Shown piece by piece: positions 49,355-60,800 of a DNA stretch of 64,000 bases. A model generated the notes under the pieces. It saw only the letters and a list, made by a program, of their open reading frames with translations. It made no database searches and had not been told where the DNA came from. This stretch comes from Edolisoma coerulescens (lineage: Eukaryota; Chordata; Aves; Passeriformes; Campephagidae), in assembly GCA_013397115.1 (NCBI GenBank), contig VWZW01002569.1:964931-1028930 (forward strand). The letters run 5' to 3'. Both the position numbers and the translations under genes were made by a program. How positions within the stretch are numbered: position 1 is the stretch's first letter; every line of letters begins with the position of its first letter.

Positions 49355-50515
49355 ACATTAAAAGTGCTGTTAATGTCTTGTTCTAGTTTGTGGCCTGTCT
49401 TCCGCATGTGTGAAGGGGTAGTTTTGTTTGCATGGTAACAGGTCAACCCCAAGGTATCGTTTCCAATGACTTACTAAAGCCAGAGCACATGGACTAGACA
49501 TCTGCATTGTTAGATGGGGGCTTTGTGGAAAGCTATTACAGCAGAGGAAAAAGCATATTACAAATATGTTTCTAAGCTTTGTCACGTAGCCTCACTTTCA
49601 GGAAGTGTTTGTAAGTAAAACTGGGATGTGGTAGCTCTCCATCAGTTTCTAACTCATTTTACATTTCAAAATTTCTCTGTTGTCTGGGGGCCTGAGAGAT
49701 GGTCTAAATATTATGTCCATTAGGAAGTATTTTGAATTGTTTCTGACTAGTTTTAACACCTATGCTGGTAATATTTTAAATGTCAATTTTAAATCCTGTA
49801 ATGCCACTCAGATTTATAGTTAATTCATATAGCCAGAGTGGGATACTCAGTCTGAAGCAATTTCTACTTTCTTGCAGAGAAATGCATTACTAAGCTTATA
49901 TCACCTCTGCTCCCATTCAGCATGTTTAATATGAAATACCCAGAAAATAAGGGCTTACTGCTGTCTTTTCTAAATCTTCAAAATGTGTGTCCTCTCCTGA
50001 ATTATTGCAAGGCTTATAGTTCATTTTTAACCCAGTGCCTAGGAAACGGGGCTGTGGGTGTGGGGTGTAGGTGTGGTATATTTGGACACTCCGTTCAAGA
50101 TACCTATTAATTTGGAATGAAAAAAAAAAAAAAAGGTACTTCTAATTTTTGTAAAGAAAGAAATGACAGTACAGGAACAACTCCAGATTGGGTACTTCAT
50201 GTGAATACTTCCCTGAATGAGAAGCAGGTTGCTGTCTTGTGAACTATGTCACTAAAACTTACTTGCACTGTGCTATTCTGGAGAACATAAGTCTTGCATT
50301 TGCTTTTTCTTACTTGAGAATCGATAAGCAGCTGGGCTACAAAGTGCAACATAAACTGTGTCCTGGAATGTCTCATGATGTTATATTCATTTGTTTAGTA
50401 GATAGGTGTAGGCCTTCGTATCAGGCAAAACACCATATTTGAATTTTTCTCTGAATTTGCAAGTACTGATTAAATCATAGTAAACATTCATGAGGGCAAA
50501 TGAACATTTAAATTA
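49355..50515. other. Intergenic DNA between ABHD13 and TNFSF13B, part 1
   Basis: No coding frame of note. Contains a 14-base A run near 50120-50134. Confidence 0.6.
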
Positions 50516-51205
50516 AAACTGGAGCAGCTCTGCTGAGAAGGAGTTGGGGGTGCTGATGGATGCGAGGCCAGACATGGCCTGGCAATGTGAGTTTGCGGCC
50601 CAGAGAGCCAAACGTGTCCTGGCCTCCATGCAAAGCAGTGTGGCCAGCAGGGCCAGGGAAGGGATTCTGCCCCTCTGCTCTGCTCTGGTGAGACCCCACC
50701 TTCAGTGCTGCATCCAGCTCTTGATTCTTCAGCACAGGAAGAACATTGAGCTGTTGGAGGGAGTCTAGAGGAGGGCCACCAAGTTTATTAGAGGGATGGA
50801 ACACCTATGAGAAAAAGCTAAGAGAGTTGGGCTTGTCCAGCCTGGAAAAGAAAAGGCTTTGGGGTGACCTAATTGCAGCTTTACAGTACCTGAGGGAGGC
50901 TACAAGATAGATGGAGAGGCTTTTTACAAGGTCATGTAGTGACAGGACAAGAGAGAAAGGCTTAAAATTAAAAGAGAGTAGGTATAGATTAGATATTTGG
51001 AGTGAGTTCTTTGCTGTGAAAGTGGTGAGGCACTGGAAAGGTTGCCCAGAGAAGAGAAGTTGTGGATGCCCCGTCCCTGGAAGTGTTCAAGGCCAGGCTG
51101 GATGGAGCTCTCAGCCATTTGATCTAGTGGAAGATGCCTATACCTACAACAGGGGTGTTGGAACAAGGTCCCTTCCAACCCAGGCCATTCTATGACGCTA
51201 TGAAA
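50516..51205 (+). mobile_element. CR1 LINE 3' part, plus orientation
   Basis: About 690 bp similar in structure to the copy at 45640: a CTGGCCTCCATGCAAAGCAG segment with remnant coding (50544-50768), GGAGGGAGTCTAGAGGAGGG, TTGGGCTTGTCCAGCCTGG, a GTGAGGCACTGGAAAGG segment, and a terminal CCCTTCCAACCCAGGCCATTC followed by TATGACGCTATGA. The terminus is better preserved than in the 45.6 kb copy. Confidence 0.93.
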
Positions 51206-52746
51206 TGAAACCTAGACCAAAGGCTGTTAAAAAGACAAGGTAGATAAGGTTTTGAGAAAATGCTGAACCATTGGCTTAGCAAAAATTATTTTCTCCACAG
51301 ATATTGAACATGCCTGAGCTTTAAATCTCTTGTTAGACACTATTCAGGGTCTTCATTTTAGACTTTGTACAGAGTTCTGTCCCTGTAAGTAGATAAGGAA
51401 GATATACTGATTATTTTCTGGATTTGTTTTGGAAACATTGATGTGATTAATTTGTTATACTTCAGCTTGGATGGGAGCAGAGTAACTCTTGTAGGGCTTG
51501 GAAAAACAGCAAATTTTCTTTCTCTGAAAGGCAGTGCAGCTTAAGAGCAGACTTGGTTTTATTGTATTTAAGAACATGCTTTCACTCCCAACTGGAGATA
51601 CATATTTAATAATCTGAAGCAATGAGCTGAATAATGCAAAGCTGCAAGGTGGCTGACAGAAATATAAGTATGCTCACGTACCAAGTTTAGAGAGGTGTTG
51701 CCGCTAGTTTTGACAAGTAGCTAAGGAACGGATTGTGCTGCTTGAAGACAGAAAGAAAGGAAGTTCCACAGCTGGTTTGAATTACACTTAACGTCTGGTT
51801 TGGGCTAATTATTTACAAAAATTCAAAGGGAAAGGTCAGGCAGAGGACCCTTTCCTGCCTGTCCTCTAGGACTCAGGGACAGTGTAGCAATTACGTACGG
51901 CTACGAAGAAATAACATTATGATTTGAAAATACTTGAATCCTTGTCCTGTGCCCTCTCTTGAAGGTCTCCAGACTGCAGCAGCAGCAGAGCGGCCACTCC
52001 CACATGAAAGGCCATGGCTCCGTGTTTATTTTGTTAACATACAAATGCATTTTTAGCCCATCTGTGCAAAATCTGTTAAGTTGCACAGTGTCAAAGAGGT
52101 GGAGAAGTGCAGTTCTCCGTGTTGCTGGGTAGCAAAGCCACTGAGACTCTAAGAGAAGTGGGCTTCAGCTGTATGACAGAGCTTCTTTTTCCCTGGACAG
52201 TAAGAAGCAATTGCTGTAACATCATGGGGAGGGAGGGGGTGAAGGGGAGGAGGCTGGCATTAAGCTGCTGTAGTATATAAATCCTGGGTTGTCTTTTTAT
52301 ATTTTATATGTTTTTAAAATTATTTTCTAGCTGGCTCTGCTGCATACTTTGAAAGACACCTATAATAATTGCTTTTCCTTTGTGTCACTTCCTTTTCTCT
52401 TTGAAAGCACTGTAATAACCATGTAAAAAGTGACAATGGCTGCAAGTCAGCTGTTGGTTTACTTTGTATAGTATGCATTTGGACCCAAATTGTCTAGATA
52501 TCTAGAGAAATAAAATATTGCAAGGAATAAATCGAGGATGGCATATCTAAAATGTGCAGAGACTTTTGTATTATCCTCGGCAATTTTGAGGCAAAGAGAA
52601 AAGATTACCCTTTTTGCTTCAGAAAAATCTCATGGAATTTTTTGTTTTCCTTTTAACAAGGTAATTTATCAAATAAGGCTTTAACTGTTTGTATAACACA
52701 TCCTTTACTTGCAAGGTATTCAACAGCTTAGAGAAGTTAAAATAAT

Positions 52747-52768
52747 AAGATATAAGATATAAGATATA
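52747..52768 (+). repeat. Short (AAGATAT)3 tandem repeat
   Basis: AAGATAT-type heptamer repeated three times with no interruption. Confidence 0.8.
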
Positions 52769-54716
52769 CAGCCACAGGAGTGGAGTATCCAGAAACAGAG
52801 TACTTCTTCGATCCATTTGTGAGGCAGAACTTGCCTGGACTTGCTACTGTACAAGTTGTAGTTAATGGCTGAAAGAACTAATTAAGTGTTCTTGAAGGGA
52901 CTGTGTACCGTTTCAGAGGGTTATCTGTGAATACTCGTGATACAGATTTCTTTAATAGCAGAAAACTGTAATCCAGGATTTATTCTGATCTCTTCCAAAA
53001 TAGTAGTCCTATTTTGTCCATTTTAGGAAAGGACTAGAAATTAAATGGAAAATTTCAGAATGGAACCTTTGCTTTTTCTGTGCTCCTCTATCTGTTCTGC
53101 ACTGTCTTGTGTGGTAAGGCAAGTTATCGTGGTCTCTTTCTCATAATAACCTCAGGGACCATTTTGTGTCTGCTTCAGAAGTATGTGAAGCTGGACACTT
53201 GCCACTGGAGGCGTACTTCAACACACTTGCCTGGATCTCTGGGTTGCAGCATCTGCACAACCTCCTTTTTAAAAACAGAACATTTATTTTTAAGTAAACT
53301 CTCATGTTCATGGGTTTTTACCCAGGCTTTCACAGTCATATCAACTGCTTCTCTTTTGCACATTAAACTTCATTATGGGTTTTTCCTCCCCCACAAAGAA
53401 AATGCTTTTGTGGTTAAAGTGCATAACTGGATTTCAGTAAATCAAGAATTCAGTTTCTGGTTCAACCACAAATTTCCTGTATGATTGGTTACTATCTCTG
53501 CCTTGGTTCCCCACAGATGCAATGTTGATTTTTTTTAAGTTTTCAGATTAGCAGGACCCATCTTGATAATTTAATATGATACTCTGCATAATGGAAATGA
53601 AAAAATTAATTGCCTGCATAAAATTACAGGGCTTGTTTCTGCTGTAACATCTTGGAAGTTTTAACCAGCCTTAGTTTTGTTCAGGAACCTATTTTCCTGT
53701 GTTTTCATGAAACATTCTCACCTTTAAGAGTCTTCAGTGGTTATGTGTTGGGTTTTGGTTTTCATTTTTTTATTATTTTGAATTTTACCTAAAAGTTTAC
53801 CCTTTTCCCTGGAAGTAAAAGACTTGGTTAAGTAGAATTCTTAGACTAGCCAAGGCATTTCTTAATAGTTTTCCTTGGCTAAATTAAAGAGGGGTTTTTT
53901 TGTCAGTTAATCTGAGTGTTCAACATAGCTCATCCTTTGGGTTAAGGAGACACTATGGTGTATGCATGGAGCATGTACTGTGCATGCACATCAAGACCAC
54001 ATTTTCAGAATACCTTTTTTATGAGGGTTTATTCTTATTTGCTTGCAGAGTTAAATGGCCAGGATGAGGTTTCTGGAGTTTACACAGTGACATTTTCTTT
54101 TGTAGAAATAGTTTGGAAAATGCTGCTTTGAACTGGTCTTGAGGCTGCCCCTAAGGTTTTTCTGCCCACGTGTGTCTTGAGTCAAAAATTTTTGATGTAG
54201 TACAAATGTCTGCAAAAGGATTTTCAGGAAAGCTGTCCAGTATAAACAGGCTGCTAACCAAAAACTGAATACCCTTTCTGAGATTAGTTCTTTAGGTCTC
54301 TTGTATTCATTCTGGATTTTCGACCTTTTTCACAGTTCAGCCTTAGCTATATGCAAATAGGTTTGTCAATATAAAAGCATGATACTATTTTCTCCCAGAA
54401 TATATATCCAAATAGTATACCTCTATTTCAACAAGAATATTCCACTGAGATCTTGTGTTCAGCTGAAATCATCACCTTCCTATGTCTCTGAATGGGAAGC
54501 TGATCTGAGCACTCCTTAGTCCTCTTTAGTCACACCTTAGTTTAAAACACAGCAGAAAAAGCATGTGCTAATCTTACTGACTTTGCTTTAAGCAGGCTAA
54601 GGACTGCTTTGCAGCTCTGCCAACAAGAGAAATCATAAGGAGAGTGTGTTATGACAAGACATAGTGGCAAGCACTGAGGCACCAACTCCGGGTTCTAGGC
54701 TCTGCAATTAGCACAG

Positions 54717-54774
54717 GGTTTTTGTTTGGTTTGGGGGGTTTTTTTGAGTTTTGGGGTTTTTTTAAAAGTAATTT
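54717..54774 (+). repeat. G/T-rich low-complexity run
   Basis: TTTG/GGGG alternation over about 58 bases. A similar run lies at about 10258-10297. Such G/T runs are frequent in bird genomes. Confidence 0.75.
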
Positions 54775-54989
54775 TTGTGATTTATTTTAATACAATTAGC
54801 AATCTGCAATTAACTGAAGCTCCATTTGATTTTATTGGAAGTTGTTCAACTAAGTATGTTTCTAGGTAATTCATACTCATTTTCATGACTGATGTCTTAC
54901 CGTCATTATTTATTGTTCCCCATTTTTGTCACCACAGAAGTTGTCTGAAGTTGCATTTTCTTTCAAACCACATAACTCCTTATAAATCT

Positions 54990-55470
54990 ACAGAACAACA
55001 CAATGTTGCCAACAGAGAGATCCCTTTGATGCTCAGCTACAAATGCCTATTGAATTTAACAGTTTCCCATGTGTGGGCTGTTGTGATTTTCCTCATCTCC
55101 CCTTTGAAATTCTCATTGATCAGAATGATAAGCAAGACGGAGCCAGATGTCTTACAGAAGTCCTCTAGGTCACCACAATTATTTTGTCAGCCCAAATAAT
55201 GACCCCATTTAAAGAGTCTGTGGAGGCTGGGAGCAGCCTATTTTCTCTAGAAGTGGCTAGAGCACTGCTATTTATATACTGGTCTGTTATTTTCTGATAC
55301 ATTAATGACTGCAGAGACCTCACTGGCCAATAGTTTTTTGGTATTCCTGGATAGCTAGTTATAACTTTCATTCTCTCACTTGGTTTCATTTTCTAAAATA
55401 GCACTTCTTTTCCAACCGTCACATTATTTTTTATTTTTGGAACAGTCAGTACTAGGCTGCTAATGTTCTG
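54990..55470 (-). mobile_element. Ancient CR1/L3-like LINE relic, minus orientation
   Basis: The order of diverged segments matches the antisense of old CR1/L3 LINE 3' ends: ...AGACGGAGCCAGATGTCTTACAGAAGTCC near 55136, CACTGGCCAATAGTTTTTTGG near 55321, and AAAATAGCACTTCTTTTCCAACC near 55395. The frames in it (54885-55199, 55165-55389) are not genes. Divergence makes the call uncertain. Confidence 0.4.
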
Positions 55471-57284
55471 ATGTCTAGGGATACTTGAAGGCATGTCTGC
55501 TTAGTTCTAATAATTGCTTATTCTGTTAAAAAAACTCTACATTAGTTCACATTAAATTTACTTCAAAATGCAGCCCTATTTACAGCTTAACTTAGCCTTG
55601 AAAATAGGAACAGAAATGGTATGGTATTCTCTTTTTTCCACCCCACACCAATTTCTGTGTAATTTCTCACAGTATGTATGTGGCTTCTAGGCTCAAGCTA
55701 AGATACATAGTATATTTTTTTCCTTTGCATTTGGGAACAGATTTACTTGTCTGTGCAGGATGTGTGTGGTTGCAAGAGGCGGCAAAATAAGGAAAAGAGT
55801 GCCTTGCATCACAACGGAAGATGATAAAGCTTATAATCACACTAAATTTCTTGTAGCCTTAAGAAACAGAAGAGGGAGAGGCTACGGAAGTTGTTACTCT
55901 ATTGTTGTTCCCTCTTCCTTCTCCTTCCCAACAGAATTAACTTGATCTGAACTACTCTGACAGGTGTTGTCATCAGGATTTATTACACAGTATTTGAACT
56001 GACCTGTAAAAGTTTTCTCTTTCGCAAAGATAAAGTTTACTTACTTTAAACTTAAAGTTTACCCCCTAAGATGGGTTTACCTGTTGATTTTAGCCATAAT
56101 TGTGGTGCTGTTTATCTTTTTTCTTCTATCCCAGACCACTGGAACTTTGAACAAAGGGGTAAAAGTTGAATTTTGTGTGAGAAGACAATAAAAAAAGTAT
56201 ATGAACGTGTGGGATATCTAGGTAGCCTTGCTGTGGCAGAAAAGAAAGGAATTCCTAATGCAGGGTTTTAAGATGAAAGGACTTATAAAATCTTAAAAGA
56301 TGAACTTAAACCAGACACTCAGGATTCATCTGAGTTGAAAGTTGTGGGTCGTGTTTAATTTTTAAATTCTCTAAATAATTCTTTTCCCTTTCTCCCTGTT
56401 GTTATTTCTCCTCTCTTATTCTTTTCCATCCCCTAATTTTCACCTCTTCTAGTTCCCTCCCACCAAATTTCCTCTCCCTGCTTCTTTGTGTTCTCTTTTG
56501 CATAAATGCAGGTTCTTGAATTCTTTAGAGAGACTGTATTTATTAGAAAAGTTTAATAGAATGTCATCCCTTTTCAAGTTAGTTTGATGAACTGAACTGC
56601 AGAACTTGCGACTTCATACAATTGAGAAACCTGTAATGTGTGACTCATACCTGGGAATATTTTTCACTATTGTTTTCAGGAAAGGACAAAAGACTTATTT
56701 TGAATAATTTGTCTCCTCTGTATGCATATTGGCACTTTAGATATGAATATAAATGTGTTAATATAGATGATACAATGTATATACAGAGTACGTCTGTATG
56801 CCTTCACGCACACAGAGGCACATGCCCGTCATACATGTATGTCTTTTAAGTAGCACTGGATGAAATGCTGTCAGGAAACTTTACATGGTTTCTGCACTTC
56901 TAGATAAGGCTCGAAATTACCAGTGGTTCTGGCTGTGCCTAAATTTAAAGAATATGGGAAATGGCTATAGCAAGCTGCCACATAAATAACTAGTGGAAAG
57001 TGAAAGGAGGAAGGTAGATTGAACAAGTAGCTTGTGAGACAGTATTCATTTCCAAAATGCAGCACAGAGAGGTGAAAACAAAGGGAAGACAGAATCTTAG
57101 ACGTTCACTCTGTACATTAAGTTTAATAGTGATATCAACGGCTTCATATGACAGGAAATGATCTGGGCGTTTTGTTCACTTATTCTGGATGCCCTTAGTT
57201 TCAGAGAGCAACTGGTAACATGGATTGCAACTCGGAAGGGGACAGCTGAACTCTCCCTCTGGCTTTAGTAAGGAAAGAGCAGCG

Positions 57285-57611
57285 ATGAAATCCGTGGACT
57301 GTGTGCACGTCATCCAACAGAAGGATACCGCCTCCTCTCCCTCTGCCCCCCCTGGTGCTGTTTCACGGGCCACGGGACTTTTTTCTGTCACATTCCTGTG
57401 GCTTGCAATGCTCCTGTCCTCTTGTCTTGCAGCAGTGTCTCTTTACCATGTTATCATCCTGAAAACAGAACTAGAAGCTCTGCGCAGCGAGCTGATCTAC
57501 AGCGTCCAGGCAAGGTCTCCGCTAGACCAGCCACTCGTGTCCCCCGACGAAAATAGAGCAGGTACCCCTGTTTCCTCATTCCTGCAAGTGTCTGCAGCTG
57601 GAGCCAGGCAG
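57285..57611 (+). CDS. TNFSF13B: TNFSF13B (BAFF) coding exon 1
   Basis: B-cell activating factor, a type II membrane cytokine of the TNF family that supports B-cell survival through BAFF-R, TACI and BCMA. Exon 1 encodes residues 1-109. It holds a cytoplasmic tail (1 to about 33, MKSVDCVHV), one transmembrane segment (about 34-58, FSVTFLWLAMLLSSCLAAVSL) and the start of the stalk. It ends CAG|GTAAGC (donor GT at 57612) in phase 0. The longer frame starts at a TTG at 57225, and the ATG at 57285 (context GCAGCGATGA) is the credible start. Reading continues in exon 2 after an 83-base intron. Confidence 0.93.
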
Positions 57612-57694
57612 GTAAGCTGGAGGGGTGGGTTTTGACTTGCAGAGCATGGACAAATGTGGGGCTGCTTTCACTGACTGTTGCTTCTCCTTGTTAG

Positions 57695-57800
57695 GAGAGC
57701 AGACTTGCTGGTACTGGCCCAGTTGAGAGCTTCCAAAAGGAAATCTGGAACGGGAGTAGAAACAGGGGCAGGCGGTCTGTTGCCAACGCAGAAGAAAAAG
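57695..57800 (+). CDS. TNFSF13B: TNFSF13B (BAFF) coding exon 2, stalk with furin site
   Basis: 106 nt between a CTCCTTGTTAG acceptor (AG at 57693-57694) and an AAAG|GTAAAT donor (GT at 57801-57802). It continues exon 1 in phase 0 and encodes residues 110-144 plus one base of the next codon. It carries an N-glycosylation sequon (Asn128-Gly-Ser) and a furin-type site RGRR|SV (Arg133-Arg136), the release point that yields soluble BAFF. The small size and the position of the furin site match the vertebrate gene structure. The TNF-homology domain exons are not in this window. Confidence 0.92.
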
Positions 57801-60800
57801 GTAAATACCAGCTGATGGAGTGGGTTGGGATGCCGCAGTTGGATACTGTCTAGAGAAAAGCAGGAGTGTTTGATTCATGTTTTGTTTCTCTTATCAGTTC
57901 ATCCGTGCTCCCAGAGCCCATTCTGGTTTTCAAAATTATTGGTGGATGAATGGTGTTAACCATAGTCATATTCTCTTAAAGGATAGAATATTGAATCACA
58001 GAATGTTTTGGGTTTGAAGGGACCTTTAAAAGGCCATGTAGTCCAACAGACCTGCAATGAGTAGGGACATACTGTTTAAGGTACCAGATATTTATGCTAT
58101 CTGCAGGTTGAACTTTGAATGTTAGATCCCAAATCTGCATGATGCGTTAGAGTTGAAAAAGGCAACTTCAAATCATTAAGATTTTCAATTGTTCAATTCT
58201 CTCTGAATAGTAGGGAGGGAAATCTATTAATAAAAATGCCAATTCATTTTTCTGGGAAACAGAAAAGAGAGAAGTAATGAGAACTTTAGGGAAATAGGAG
58301 CTTTCAAGGAGAAAGGCTGGCTTGTACCTGACAAAAGAGGCAAACTACAAGGAATTTAGAAGTTTAGCGTCATTTCTGCATTAAAACAACCTATCAATAA
58401 ATAGTAACATTAATAAAGGAATGCCTATCCAGTAAGATTTTTGTAATGATTCTCCTTTTTAAAAGATTTTGCAAAGAACACTGAAGACTGTGCTCCATAA
58501 AAGACCTCCAATGAGTATTATAGTGTTGACATATTAATGGGATATATTTGTTTCCTCTGGGGATAATATGCCTACATGTCTTTTTCCAAACACAATGAAA
58601 CCTTATAAGATGAAATGCAGACTTTTGTTATAGTAGTTTGCACACATACTCTAATTGCAATGAGTAACTAAAAATATTCCTGAGTTGCTAAATCAGTTCA
58701 CTCTTCTTATGTATACTTTTATATTATTTTAACTGATCTTAAACTATTTAGAGAAGTTGAAATGGAGTGAATTATAGGTAAAGACTAAATGAAGCTTTGC
58801 TTAAAATGTGTTTCTCAGTGAGCAACTTATATGAAATATATTTCACTTTAGATTCAGTAAGCTAAATGAAATTTAAGTTCTAGAGTATAATCACTTCACT
58901 TACTTCCAGTATTCAAAAAAACCCCCCAGTAATTTAGGACATCACCTAAAATCCACAGGTTTATAGGGGATTTATTCTATTTCATTAGTAGTCTTTGATT
59001 CAGGATCTTGGCTAAGAAAAATTTCGCAAACAGGACTGAGGTTATGATTGCTTAAATTGTATTTCTTGTAGCCCATTTCCTATCACAGGAACCACAGAGC
59101 TCCCCTGCCCTCTCCACCCTAGGAAGTCCCAAATCAAAACAAGTGATGTAAAGTACAAATATCATAAAAAATAAGGAGACATCTTTTTTTATATGAATGT
59201 TAGAGCATCAGTGCTCTGCAACTCATGCAATTTCCTTCACAATTGCTTTCATCTTTAGTCTTACTGCTATTTGACGTGAGCAGGGTTTGGGGCTCCTCAG
59301 CTGTACTTCAGAGTAGACTTTAGATTCTTCTCATCATGTAGCCACCTCTGATTATACCTGTTTACCTCTAACACCTAAAGTTTCAATTAAGCTACTTATT
59401 TCTGTAAACTTTTTTTGAAGGTACAGCTGGCTTTTAAGTTGTTTAAGATTGATGACAGAAAACACAGAATATGAACATCCATTTTAAAGGGAAAAGCTAA
59501 ATAAGTTGACGTATTACAAAAATGTTTTCTAACATGAGCCTCATATTTTTGTATATAAGACAGAAAAAAATTAAATTGCAAATCTTGCATTTATATCAAA
59601 GGTTGTCTGTTAGAATTAGCTTTCTGCCTACTCAAATTACAAAAAAAGGTCAGCTTTTCAGAGTTCAGTAAGATATTATATTTTCTCAGATCAAATTTCA
59701 TTGATGACCATGGGATTACTAGTCAAAGCTAAATTTTGTGTTAGCAGAGTGAGTTAAATAGGAGAACATGGTGTTGTTCATGGTGCTGAATCCAGTCTAC
59801 TACTTGGTCACATACACAGAATTACAGGCCCTGTATTTTGATCTTTTGACATCCATATCTGGGTACCAGAATCCCATCAGTCTCCAAATTGTCCTGCAGA
59901 TGTGTGGCACTCATTCTGTTATAATGGCAAATAAATTAGGATATTAAGTGAGGTGCCTGTTCTTGTCCTACTTCTGTTTGCTTCAGCAAGATCTCAAAGT
60001 AGAGTCTGATTTCATAATTAATTGTTGAACCATCATTTTACTTTTATATGGATCAATTCCTTAGAAAGTTAATATTTGAAAACGTCACTGATATATAATT
60101 GCTTCTCTTGTTCTTCAACAGAGAGAAGAAGTAAAATATAGAACTATTATTTTGTTTATAAATAAAGTTATTGGTGATTTCTGGGGTTTTTAGACTTTAA
60201 TCGTTAAATTCCAGGAATGGATACCCCATCACTCTTTTTTTAGACCCATCACAGCCCTTCTTGAACATACTGAATTTCCATTTTAATGCCTACAAGTGGC
60301 CACAAATTAGCATTTTAATTAAAAGGACAATTGAATGGAAGTGGATTTAACACAATGTTGTTTCTTATTTTATGGGGTATGCATTTGTCTATGCTGATGC
60401 ATAAAACTATTAGTCATCAGTAGTTGCACATTTTGTGTCTTGCGAAAATTTCCAGCATGGGTAGGTTGGAGAGAAGTGTTTCAAGCATCAATTCCAAATA
60501 AAGCTGCACAGTTAGCAGTCAGAACCAGAGTTCTTGATACAACAAGTAGGAGGTAATGGGTGATTTTGAAATGTACGCTTCTGGCAAATGTCATATCAGG
60601 ACACGTAAGAGCAGATATACTTTTTCTTTTTATCTTCCTCTTTATAAATTTCATCTGTGGAGGAAAACTGGTCCACAACAAAAGACCTCTCCTGAATTTT
60701 ATACTCTATTCACAATTACTGATTGTGTTGCCTGAGTGTTTCTCTCTAAGCTGCATGTGCACTTGAGTCCAGGAACAAGATTTATGTCCCGTTGTCTAAG

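Larger units (their letters stand above)
51210..57220. other. Intergenic DNA upstream of TNFSF13B
   Basis: AT-rich, no gene recognised. It contains a G-rich patch with GGGAGGGAGGGGG near 52230, an (ATATAAG)3 repeat (52747-52768), a G/T-rich run (54717-54774) and a CR1-like relic (54990-55470). No clear TATA box or initiator could be assigned to TNFSF13B. Confidence 0.6.

Noticed and set aside
57225..57284. 20-codon N-terminal extension of TNFSF13B
   Set aside because: Begins at TTG. The ATG at 57285 gives the expected short cytoplasmic tail.
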